From the NCBI RefSeq assembly GCF_026341825.1, contig NZ_JAPENY010000001.1, forward strand, positions 3,038,001 through 3,102,000: a stretch of 64,000 nt of DNA, in the 5' to 3' direction. This document shows, in pieces, positions 26,196 to 34,900 of this stretch (within the stretch, counting starts at the first letter, position 1; every line of letters starts with the position of its first letter). Below the pieces are notes generated by a model. The model ran no database searches. It was not told where the DNA came from and saw only the letters and a list, made by a program, of their open reading frames with translations. The position numbers and the translations under genes were made by a program. This DNA is from Streptomyces sp. NBC_00620. GTDB lineage: Bacteria > Actinomycetota > Actinomycetes > Streptomycetales > Streptomycetaceae.

Positions 26196-27538
26196 CGCAC
26201 CCGTCGGGTACCGGGGATTCAGGAGCCGCTCTCGACCCGCAGTCCCGAGCTGACATCGGCAAACCCCAGGGACTCAAGTCCGCCCCGCACATCCCGAACC
26301 CTGATTACCCGCACCTGGGCTTCAACCCTGTGCCGGGCAGCACCGAGACAGTGAACGGTCTGCACAAGAAGCTCGTTGGGTGCGCCAAGGTTCTCGAAGA
26401 GACGCATGAGCTTGTCACCAAGCTGCTGGACGGCAGCTATTGGGAGGGCGATGCGGCCGTCGCCTTCCGTGAGCAGCTCGACGGTGGTCCGCTGCCGTTG
26501 AACTTGAAGAACGCCGCTCACTCCATTCGCAAGGCTGCCAAGCAACTCGATCGCTGGGACGGCGAGTTGGATGACTTCCAACGCCGGGCGAAGCGCCTTG
26601 AGGAAGACGCGAAGGACGCGCAGGCCGCCGTGGACCGGGCCAAGGGCCACGCCAGCAAGGCAGGCGACAGTCCTGACCTGGCCAAGAAGGGCGCCAAGCA
26701 CGACGACGCACAGAAGGCCCTGACTCAGGCGAACACGGCGGTGGACGATGCCGAGGACGCACTGGAGAAGATCCGGGGCAAGGCCCGGAAACTCGCGGAC
26801 GAGCACGAGCATCAAGCTCAGTACCGGGCGGGCAAAATCCGCGACGCGACGAAGAAGCTGGCGCCGCACGAACCAGGATGGTTCGACTCGGCGCTCGACT
26901 GGGTCACCGAGAATCTGCCGGACATCCTCAGCACTGTGGCTGCCGTGGTCGGGCTGGTGGCGCTGTTCGTTGTGACGGGTGGGACGGCGGCTGCGGTACT
27001 GCTGCTTGCTGCTGCGGCGTTGAGTGCTACAGCGTTGGCTACGCGACTCGCCCAAGACCCCGCGGTCTGGGAGTCGCTGAAGGACGGGTTCACCAAAGGC
27101 GAGTTCGACACGGATTTCTGGAGCAATCTCGTCACGGTGGGAGGGGACGCCTTGGGCGCGTTGCCTGGCCTCGGCGCGGCGTGGAAGGGTGCTTCGACTG
27201 CGGTGAGGGCTACCAGCGAGGCGGGGGAGGTACTCACGATCGGCCAAAGAGTTTCCCGTTTCGGCACCGCCACCTTGGACGAGGCTGGCGCAATCGCGGA
27301 CCTGGACAATTCCCTGCTCCATCTGACCGTTCATGGTGCCCGCGCGCCACAGGTAATTAGAACGGTCGAGATCACATCGGCTTCAGTCGGCGTGGTCACT
27401 GCAGGCTTCGGCCTGGTCATGACCGCCGTGGACACCGATGACGACGGCGTGAAGGACGGCTCCGTGGCGGGCGTCGACGGAGCAAGGCTTGGCCTCGACG
27501 TTGGAGGGCTTGTCGATATCGCCCAGCACGTCTTCTGA
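26192..27538 (+). CDS. WXG-type effector-like protein without Rhs repeats
   Basis: Protein of 448 residues. After a Pro-rich start, residues about 55-110 carry a WXG-type motif (LDGSYWEGDAAVAFREQLDG), residues about 120-220 a charged coiled coil, and residues about 250-295 a hydrophobic block (VAAVVGLVALFVVTGGTAAA). This repeats the N-terminal plan of Rhs toxin 1, but no YD repeats follow. Near the C-terminus DTDDDGVKDG looks like a DxDxDG calcium-binding loop. It starts in a GTGA overlap with the WXG100 gene. It may be a secreted effector or scaffold; no toxin domain is recognised. Confidence 0.75.
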   Translation: MTHPSGTGDSGAALDPQSRADIGKPQGLKSAPHIPNPDYPHLGFNPVPGSTETVNGLHKKLVGCAKVLEETHELVTKLLDGSYWEGDAAVAFREQLDGGPLPLNLKNAAHSIRKAAKQLDRWDGELDDFQRRAKRLEEDAKDAQAAVDRAKGHASKAGDSPDLAKKGAKHDDAQKALTQANTAVDDAEDALEKIRGKARKLADEHEHQAQYRAGKIRDATKKLAPHEPGWFDSALDWVTENLPDILSTVAAVVGLVALFVVTGGTAAAVLLLAAAALSATALATRLAQDPAVWESLKDGFTKGEFDTDFWSNLVTVGGDALGALPGLGAAWKGASTAVRATSEAGEVLTIGQRVSRFGTATLDEAGAIADLDNSLLHLTVHGARAPQVIRTVEITSASVGVVTAGFGLVMTAVDTDDDGVKDGSVAGVDGARLGLDVGGLVDIAQHVF

Positions 27539-27563
27539 GCCCCGAACAGAGAGAGCCCATCGC

Positions 27564-28253
27564 ATGCACCCCACCGACTACTCCACTGCCTGGGACCATC
27601 TACCGACCAGGCGGGCTTGGATCATGCACATGCTCATGATCGTCGGGAGGCTGGTCGGATGGATCGCCGTCTGGATCGGCTCCTTGGGCGTACTGGTGTC
27701 ATTTCTGACGCCGGGCTACACCTATCTCTTCCTTCCCGTCCTGCTCTACTCGACCTTCCGCGCCGTCCTCCAACTCGCCTACTTCCGTCCCTCCTTCCAA
27801 ATCAAGCGTGTCCTGGGGCAATACCCCTGGCAGTTCCTAACGGACGTCCCCCGCGGCCGGAACAAGCACCCTCAGGTCGAGTACGACGAGATGTGGTACG
27901 AGTTCCCCAACCCGGAGAAGCCTGAGGAGCAGATCCCCCTGCTCTTCTTCATGAACATGCGCACCTTCTGGTGGATGCGACGCTTCGGCACTTCCAAGAC
28001 CAAACCGGAACTGAAAGCCCAGATCGAGCCCCTCTGGTTCGCCGGCGACCCCCGTTTCATCGCCGTCATCGCGGCCACCAGCCGCCGCAGCAAGTCCCCT
28101 CGGCGGCTGCATCTCCTCTATCAGCGCACGGCCACGGGCCGTCGAGGGATCGAACCGACCGACTGGAACGCGAGCCCCGCCGCCCTTGACCGTGCCCGCC
28201 GCGCCGGAGCCCACGTTCCCGACTCGGCGCCTCCTCCGCCGCGCCCGTACTGA
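27564..28253 (+). CDS. Predicted membrane protein of unknown family
   Basis: Protein of 229 residues with two adjacent transmembrane segments near the N-terminus (MLMIVGRLVGWIAVWIGSLG and TYLFLPVLLYSTFRAVLQLA), then a cytoplasmic domain of about 150 residues containing VEYDEMWYEFPNP and PLWFAGDPRFIAVIA and a Pro-rich end. ATG at 27564 follows AGAGAGAG; an upstream frame start at 27489 lies inside the previous gene. It begins 25 nt after the WXG-type effector, so is in the same operon. No function assigned. Confidence 0.75.
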   Translation: MHPTDYSTAWDHLPTRRAWIMHMLMIVGRLVGWIAVWIGSLGVLVSFLTPGYTYLFLPVLLYSTFRAVLQLAYFRPSFQIKRVLGQYPWQFLTDVPRGRNKHPQVEYDEMWYEFPNPEKPEEQIPLLFFMNMRTFWWMRRFGTSKTKPELKAQIEPLWFAGDPRFIAVIAATSRRSKSPRRLHLLYQRTATGRRGIEPTDWNASPAALDRARRAGAHVPDSAPPPPRPY

Positions 28254-28274
28254 TCCGATACAGGACAGGACCCG

Positions 28275-28994
28275 ATGACCGCAGCACCCCACTTCGTCGT
28301 CACCGACTCGGCCAAGGACCCTGCCGCCGACATCTGGTTCGCCGAACCCGCAGGCTTCACCGCGCTGCCACTGGAGTCCCTGGTTGCCCCGCCCGGCTCT
28401 CCGGTCGCCGACGAGCTGCGCACGGTATTCACCCCGTTTCTGGAGGCTGCGCCCGATGAGCTGATCCGCCAGCAGTTCGTCGCTCAAGCTGCCGCAAGCC
28501 AACAGATGCTCGGGGCCCTGTGTGAGGTCGGCACCGTCCACTGCTCAATCGGCCTGCACCGCGACGACGTAGACGAAACTGCCAGTGGCGATGGCCAACC
28601 CCTGATCTCCCTCTTCACCCTCTCCTGGCGAGACACGGCCGTGGCCCCAAGGGCCGTCACCGCCGCACGCGCCGTTACCTCCGCCGCGGGCCACACCCAC
28701 ATCGAGTACCTCGAACTGCCTTGCGGCCCGGCCACCCTCAGCGAGACCGTGCGCACAGCCTCCGCCGACAGCGGCCTCCCGCGGCTTCCCCTCCTCCAGA
28801 TCCACGCCCACCTGCCCCACACGGACTGCAAGCGACTGGTCGTCCTCACACTGAGCACGACGGCCGTGATCCGGCGTGAGGAATACCGCGCGGTCCTCCA
28901 ACAGATTGCCGAAACGGTCAGTTTCGACAGTCCGCTGGAGTCGGACAAAAGTGAGGCAAGTCGACTGGGAGAGGGGATGCCAGCGGTTCGGTAG
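28275..28994 (+). CDS. Hypothetical protein in type VII-linked operon
   Basis: Protein of 239 residues with no signal peptide or membrane helix and no family I recognise. It is Ala/Pro-rich, mixed alpha/beta by eye, with conserved-looking stretches IWFAEPAGFTALPLESL and TLSTTAVIRREEYRAVLQQI. ATG at 28275 has ACAGGA upstream, 21 nt after the membrane protein stop. Its place after WXG proteins resembles that of EspG-like chaperones in ESX loci, but I cannot see sequence evidence for that fold. Confidence 0.7.
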   Translation: MTAAPHFVVTDSAKDPAADIWFAEPAGFTALPLESLVAPPGSPVADELRTVFTPFLEAAPDELIRQQFVAQAAASQQMLGALCEVGTVHCSIGLHRDDVDETASGDGQPLISLFTLSWRDTAVAPRAVTAARAVTSAAGHTHIEYLELPCGPATLSETVRTASADSGLPRLPLLQIHAHLPHTDCKRLVVLTLSTTAVIRREEYRAVLQQIAETVSFDSPLESDKSEASRLGEGMPAVR

Positions 28995-29048
28995 CCTCGG
29001 CCTTCGTAGCAGTGGTCATGTATGCGCCATGAGACCGGGGGTCTTTCG

Positions 29049-30029
29049 ATGCAGGGTAAGAAGACCGAGAGCCTCGCCGGCCGGGCCGGCATCGAAGAGC
29101 GTTTCCTGCGGGACTGGGGGTTCGAACTTCCGGAGTCGATCTTTCGGTTCTGGGCGTTCCTGGAGTCCTTGGGGCCGGTCGAACGCCAGGCGCTCCGGGA
29201 CTTGGACGTGTCGCCCGTCGGCATCATGGACTTGTTCGCCGACGCCGGCCTGCGGCCGTGTGAGGGGATCGACGTACGGGTGCATGGTCGCTACTACCGT
29301 GACCCGCCCGAGTTCCTGACCTTCATGCACGGCGGCTCAGACGGCCTGCACCACGGCCTGTGGTTCGACGACGGCCGCACCTGCAATGGGGTCGCTTCCT
29401 ACTACAACAACGACGGCGGTGGAATCGACACCCGTTCGGGCACTCCGCTGGAGGCGCTGCGCGCGATCCTCGAACGCTGCTGGCGGGACCTCGATGACGA
29501 TGACATACAGGACGAGGAGACATCCGCGCGCAGGTCCCGTCTGGGTCTGCTGCGCGATGCGCTGACCGTCCACGAGACCGGGGACCGGCCTGAGGTAGGC
29601 ATCGCCTATTCCATGGTCTACGACGGGTTCGTCCCGCCAGTGAACCTCGGCCGGCTCACCACGCTGGACGGCGCGGGCGCACTCGTGACGGGCGAAACCG
29701 CGCTGGACCGCCCTGCCCACAATCAGGCGGACGAGTACAAGTTCGCGACGTACATGTATGCCCTGTTCGAGGAGCCCGCGGCCCTGAACGCGAGCGTGCA
29801 GGACGCCCGCGGCCGTTGTTCGGCGGGCGATCCGGCGGAGGCCCTGGTCCTGGGCCGCGACCTGCACTGGGCGTCACATGGTGACCCGGTCCGCGAGACA
29901 CTCGCGAACGAACTCCTCGTGGTGGCCTATCGCGCGCTGGACCGCCCCTCGCTCGCGGAGATTGCCGACGCCCACCACCGCCACCGTTCCATGCCGCGCG
30001 TAACCGTCTTGGAGACGAAGAAGGCGTAG
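29049..30029 (+). CDS. HPF1-like (DUF2228) ADP-ribosylation family protein
   Basis: Protein of 326 residues resembling eukaryotic histone PARylation factor 1. The N-terminal half has FELPESIFRFWAFLESLG and VHGRYYRDPPEFLTFM then DGLHHGLWFDD, matching HPF1's HWRFYYDPPEFQT and MGYFRDSPDE region. The C-terminal half has EALVLGRDLHWASHGDP and LLVVAYRALDRPSLAEI, matching HPF1's GLELGMDLF and LLPLAYNLLKRNLFAEI. The acidic pair that completes the PARP active site in human HPF1 (DE in SPDEF) is not obvious here (DDGRTC), so catalytic partnership may be lost. ATG at 29049 has GGGGG seven nt upstream; ATG 29022 is the alternative. Last gene of the copy B operon; no PARP gene is in the window. Confidence 0.75.
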   Translation: MQGKKTESLAGRAGIEERFLRDWGFELPESIFRFWAFLESLGPVERQALRDLDVSPVGIMDLFADAGLRPCEGIDVRVHGRYYRDPPEFLTFMHGGSDGLHHGLWFDDGRTCNGVASYYNNDGGGIDTRSGTPLEALRAILERCWRDLDDDDIQDEETSARRSRLGLLRDALTVHETGDRPEVGIAYSMVYDGFVPPVNLGRLTTLDGAGALVTGETALDRPAHNQADEYKFATYMYALFEEPAALNASVQDARGRCSAGDPAEALVLGRDLHWASHGDPVRETLANELLVVAYRALDRPSLAEIADAHHRHRSMPRVTVLETKKA

Positions 30030-30076
30030 CAGCCGCATGGACAGACTTGCAGGATCGACTCGCTCCTCGTGCCCAC

Positions 30077-30613
30077 TCAGCTTGCCTTTCTGCTCGACGC
30101 GAACCGACTTCTCACGCCCTCAAGGCCGAATCGCTCCCAGGGGAGCAGCGCCAGAGGGATCCACCCGAAGCCGACTGCGAAGACGCCGGCGAGGGCAACG
30201 AGGCCCTCGGGGAGGATCCAGCCGAGCTGCGCGGCGATTACGGACACCACCACCAGATAGATGCCGAAGAGAAGGACACCGAGCATCTTGCGGGAAGCCT
30301 CGATGGGTCGAAGCCTCGGCTTCTCATCAGTCCCGCCAAAGAGCCCCAATATGGTCAGGGGCAGGAACCCTCCGACCACGGCACCAAAACCAATGCCACC
30401 GATCACCAGGGCGATACGTCCGTCTTCCGGGATCGCAGGCGACAGGAACGACTCGTCCGCCAACTTGAGGGTCAGATAGATCCCCGCGAATGCGCCGAGG
30501 AACGTGGTCGCCAGGACGAGGATCAATCCGGCCGTGAAGGCGATATTTCCGGCCGTCGAACGTTGAGGTTGCCGAGCCGTCTCGGGGCGGCCTGCCCGTG
30601 GTCCAGCGGACAT
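30077..30613 (-). CDS. Predicted four-helix membrane protein
   Basis: Protein of 178 residues with four hydrophobic segments (LILVLATTFLGAFAGIYLTL; ALVIGGIGFGAVVGGFLPLT; MLGVLLFGIYLVVVSVIAAQ; LVALAGVFAVGFGWIPLALL). The ATG at 30613 follows GGGAGAG; the frame extends to 30730 without a ribosome site. It is transcribed against the preceding operon and divergently from the NTF2-like gene. No family recognised. Confidence 0.75.
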   Translation of the reverse strand: MSAGPRAGRPETARQPQRSTAGNIAFTAGLILVLATTFLGAFAGIYLTLKLADESFLSPAIPEDGRIALVIGGIGFGAVVGGFLPLTILGLFGGTDEKPRLRPIEASRKMLGVLLFGIYLVVVSVIAAQLGWILPEGLVALAGVFAVGFGWIPLALLPWERFGLEGVRSRFASSRKAS

Positions 30614-30857
30614 GAAAACTCTCCCTTTCCTGTGCCTCGGCTCCAATTGGCAGCTTTGTTCCAGCAGGCGCGGGGCGGCGGCCGTTGGTTGCCGCGTCCG
30701 AGGGCCCGTCGCGCGGGACGAGTCTGCCAATTGGTCAGGTGCTACGTCTGGACGGGGTCGAGCGATGACCGGGTTCCGCCGCGTCTCCCTATCGGAGTGT
30801 GCGAAACCTGGTTATACCGTGGCGGAACAGTGCCAGTCGTCCGACCCAGGAGCCCGA

Positions 30858-31196
30858 ATGGTCAACAGTCCTACAGCCGTCGTCGAAGCGGCGTTTCGGT
30901 ACTACAGGTCACAGGACCGCGACGCGGCCTTCGTTCTCTACGCCGATGATTTCTCGTTCACGAGTCCGCGGGACGATCACATCGACAAGGCGGCGTTCTT
31001 CGAGCGGTGTTTCCCGACCGCCGACCGGTTCAAGGAGCAGCAGTTGCTGCACGTCACCCCGGCAGACGAAGAACTCGTCTTCGTCTATTACGAGTACGAG
31101 CTCACGACGGGCGGCAGGTATCGCAACATCGAGGCGATCACTGTCCGGGACGGCCTCATCCAGGAGGTGCAGGTCTTCTTCGGCGGCAAGGTATGA
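30858..31196 (+). CDS. SnoaL/NTF2-like small protein
   Basis: Protein of 112 residues with the pattern of a nuclear-transport-factor-2-like cone fold: PTAVVEAAFRYYRSQDRDAA then LYADDFSFTSPRD, and the final strand EAITVRDGLIQEVQVFFGGK. Such domains act as small-molecule isomerases, hydratases or immunity proteins; no catalytic role can be assigned. ATG at 30858 follows CAGGAG; the frame extends upstream to 30612 without a suitable start. Confidence 0.85.
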   Translation: MVNSPTAVVEAAFRYYRSQDRDAAFVLYADDFSFTSPRDDHIDKAAFFERCFPTADRFKEQQLLHVTPADEELVFVYYEYELTTGGRYRNIEAITVRDGLIQEVQVFFGGKV

Positions 31197-31675
31197 CAAG
31201 CCGTTCCGGTTGGTGCTGCGATCGAGGAACAGTGTTCCGCGGGTCAAGCTGCTGCGCGGACTGGCCTGCCGCTCCAGTGCTCTGGCCTGCCGCTCCAGCG
31301 CTGCCTTTCTCGCTGCGTCAATGACGCCGTGCGGGCCACGCTCAACGGCACGGCACGGTATGCGTGAAGTGCCCGACGTGGTCGAGTTGTTGACGTCGGA
31401 GTCGGTCGCCAACACCTACCAGTACGCGAAGGGGAACGCCTCTCTACGGCCGGCAGGGCTCGGTGGGGGGCGGGTGCGGGTGCAGGTGCTCGAGGGCGGC
31501 AGGTCCGGGGCCGCGCAGGCTGAGGCTGGGTGACAGCGGCTCTCAGCAGGCCGCCGTAGGGGGAGGTGGGGCAATCTTTACCGGCCCTTGGCGCCTCCGA
31601 TGCCAGCCTTATAGCCCACCTCACTACGGTCATAGGGTTGGCATGTGCACAGAGTGAAGTACGGGGGCGGGCCGC
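31197..31675. other. Intergenic stretch before Rhs2 operon
   Basis: 479 nt between the NTF2-like stop and the small WXG-like gene. It contains a tandem 21-bp duplication at 31261-31302. Short frames cross it on both strands without a recognisable product or ribosome site. The AT-richer end (around 31575-31650) likely carries the promoter of the Rhs2 operon. Confidence 0.5.
31261..31302 (+). repeat. Tandem 21-bp duplication
   Basis: Two adjacent 21-bp units beginning CTGGCCTGCCGCTCCAG, differing at one base. It lies in non-coding DNA; function unknown, possibly replication slippage. Confidence 0.85.
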
Positions 31676-31987
31676 ATGGCGGACCTGAAGAAGGAAGCGG
31701 AGTCGCTGGACAAGGCGGCTACCGCATTGCGCAAGGTGTCGCATCACACGACCAAGCCGTTGCACGAGTTCAAGGCAGAGTCGAATGATCTGTCGGCGCT
31801 CGGCGCGCTCGGGTCCTTGATGAGTGCGACGGACGACATACGCGGTGGTATGCGCACGCTCGCCAAGCTCACCCGCGCCCTCGACGAGGAGTGGCACGCC
31901 GAGGCGAAGCTGATGGGTGAAGTGTCCGATGCCTTCGACCTGTTGGACGTGCTGCTGGCCGCGGCGGCTCGCGGCGAGAAGGGCTGA
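31676..31987 (+). CDS. Small WXG-like partner protein of Rhs toxin 2
   Basis: Helical protein of 103 residues (KKEAESLDKAATALRKVSHH, then KLTRALDEEWHAEAKLMGEV) with a Trp near the second helix and a C-terminal amphipathic helix. Size and position directly before a WXG-type Rhs toxin match a WXG100/LXG-chaperone type partner for type VII export. The ATG at 31676 follows GGGGGCGGG. It ends 7 nt before the Rhs2 start. Confidence 0.72.
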   Translation: MADLKKEAESLDKAATALRKVSHHTTKPLHEFKAESNDLSALGALGSLMSATDDIRGGMRTLAKLTRALDEEWHAEAKLMGEVSDAFDLLDVLLAAAARGEKG

Positions 31988-31994
31988 GCCGCTC

Positions 31995-34900
31995 GTGGTC
32001 GACCTCAACCCGCTGCACTACGTCAACAAGTTCAACCACATGTTCGGCGACAGCATCGCCAGCGGGCTGGAGTTCCTCGGGATCTCCGATCCGGCGGTGG
32101 ACCCGGACGGGGTGCGCGAGATCGCGAAGAAGTGGCGGGACCTGGCCTCCGGGCTCGACGACGCGGCCGATGATGCCGAGCGGGCGCTCGTGGGCGTGGT
32201 GTGGGAGGGCAAGACTGCCAAGGCCTTCCACAAGCGGGCGAAGGGGACTCGGAAGAACGCCGCCGACATGGCGGACTCGCTGCGTGAGGGCGCCAAGGCG
32301 CTGGACAAGTTCGCCGACCAGGCCCATGAACTGCTCTCCGAGATCGGCGTGATGCTGGCGGAGATCGCAGAGTACGAGCTCGCGGGGCTGGCGCTGGACA
32401 TCCTCACGGCGGGCGCGTCTTCGGTGGCCGCGAGCCTGATGGCCGGGGAGCGGGCCGTGAAGGTCGTCGCGCTGGTGGCGCGGATCGAGGAGGAGGGCAC
32501 CGCGCTGGGGGCCGCGGTGCGCACGGTGATGGAGGCAATCCGCGGCCTGGAGCGTGCTCTGAAGGCGCTCAAGGACATCAAGGCGATCGCGTCGATGTCC
32601 AAGATGGCCGTGGAAGGGGCGAAGTTCAGCGCGTTCGCCACCGCGCTGGAGGATCCGGGCGCTTTCAAGGATCCGGAGAAGCTGGCCGGCATCCTGACCG
32701 AGGGCGCAGTCATGGGCGTCGGCTTCGGGGTGCTGGGCAAGGCGTTGGGAAAGGGGCTGAAGAGTCTCAAGCCCAGCGAACTCGCCAAGCTGAGCAAGGC
32801 GTTGAAGCTTGGCGGTTCCGACCTCTCCAGGCTCAAACTGCGGCCCGCCGAGGCCGAGAAGCTCGAAGCGGGTATCCGGGCGGCGGAAAAGGAATGCAAG
32901 CTCGACCCGATCGATGTGGCCACCGGCGACATGCTGCTGCCGCAGACCGACGTCGAACTCCCGGGCGTCCTGCCGCTGATCCTGCAGCGCACCCACATTT
33001 CCTCCTACCGGTGGGGCGGCTGGTTCGGCCCCTCCTGGGCCTCCACCCTCGACCAACGCCTGCAGGCCGCGGACGACGGCATCACCTACGCGACAGCAGA
33101 CGGCGCCCGGCTCACCTACCCCCTCCTGGCTCCAGACGCCAACGAGCCCGCCTATCCAGACAACGGCGCGCGTCTGCCGCTGACTTGGGACACCGAGACG
33201 GACGGCGCTCTGCGTGTGAGCGACCCGGCGTCCGGACTCGCCTATGTCTTTCACACGCCACAGCTCGTCGATGACGGCGATGCCGTGGACCTGTGTCTGC
33301 AGGCCATCGTGGACCGTAACGGCCGGCGCATCACCGTTCAGTACGCCGATGACGGCACCCCCACAGGAGTCACGCACTCCGGCGGCTACCGCATCGCCCT
33401 CGACCGCCACCCCACGCTTCCCCGCATCAGCTCCTTGCGCCTGCTGGACCCGGAGCGTCCGAACGGCCGCGGGACGATCCTGCTCTCCTACGACTACGAC
33501 GACCAAGGTCATCTCACCGAGGTCACCAACTCCTCGGCACTGCCTGCGCGCTTCACCTACGACGGGGCAGGACGGATCACATCATGGACCGACCGCACCG
33601 ACACCTCGTACGAGTACCTCTACGACGAGTGGGGCCGAGTCGTCCGTACTGAGGGCAGCGACGGCTTCCTCTCCGGCAGCCTTGCCTACGACGGCCTCAC
33701 CCGCACCACGACCGTCACCAACTCCCTCGGCCACACCACCCGCTACGAACACAACGACGCATTCCGCCTGATCAGGGAGACCGACCCGCTCGGCCACAGC
33801 ACCAGCCAGGAATGGGCCGCAGCGCATCAGCTGACCGCCGTCACCGATGCGCTCGGAAACACCACCCGCTTCCGCTACGACGAGACAGGGCGGACGGCGT
33901 CGGTCATCCGCGCGGACGGCAGTGAGACGCGCGCCGAGTACAACGATCTCGGTCTGCCGACGACGGTGACCGGCCCGGACGGCGTCGTGTTCTGTTACGC
34001 GTACGACGAACGGGGCAACCGCACCGCGATCACCGACGCCCTTGGCGCGACAACCCACTTCTCCTACAACGGTTCCGGGCATCTGTCATCGATCACCGAC
34101 CCGCTCGGTCACCGAACCCGCTTCCGCTGTGACCCTGTGGGCCTGCCTCTTGCTGTGGTCGACCCGCTCGGCGCGGAGACTCGCTACGAACGCGACGCCT
34201 TCGGAAGGCCCGTTACGCTGACAGGCCCTCTCGGAAACGTGACGCACTTCGCGTGGACGGTGGAAGGCAAGCCCGCCCGCCGTACCGCTCCTGACGGCAG
34301 CGTCGAGTTGTGGACGTACGACGGCGAGGGCAATTGCACCAGCCACACCGACAGCATGGGTGCGGTCCACCGATTCGAGTACACCCATTTCGATCTGCTG
34401 TCTGCGCGCACCGGACCGGACGGAGCGCGGCACACCTTCACACACGACTCCGAGCTGCGCCTTACGAAGGTGACCAACCCCCAGGGCCTGTCCTGGAGTT
34501 ATCAACACGACCCGGCCGGACGCCTCATATCCGAGACGGACTTCGACAACCGAGTCGTGAGTTACACCCACGACCAGGCGGGCCGCCTCACCACCCGTAC
34601 CAACCCGTTCGGCCAGACCCTTCGCTTCGAGCGAGACGTACTCGGCCAGATCACCCGCCAGACGGACGAGGTCAAGGCCACGGCCTTCACCTATAGCGCC
34701 GTCGGCGAACTCACCAAGGCCGTCACCCCGGACGCGACCTTGGTTCGAGATCATGATGCCGCCGGTCGGCTGTTGTCCGAAACGGTCAACGGGCGCACGG
34801 TCAGGTATGACTACGACGCCATGGGGCGTCGTACGCTGCGCACCACCCCCACCGGTCTGACCAGCACATGGCGCTACGACGCGGCCGGCAGTTGCGTCGA

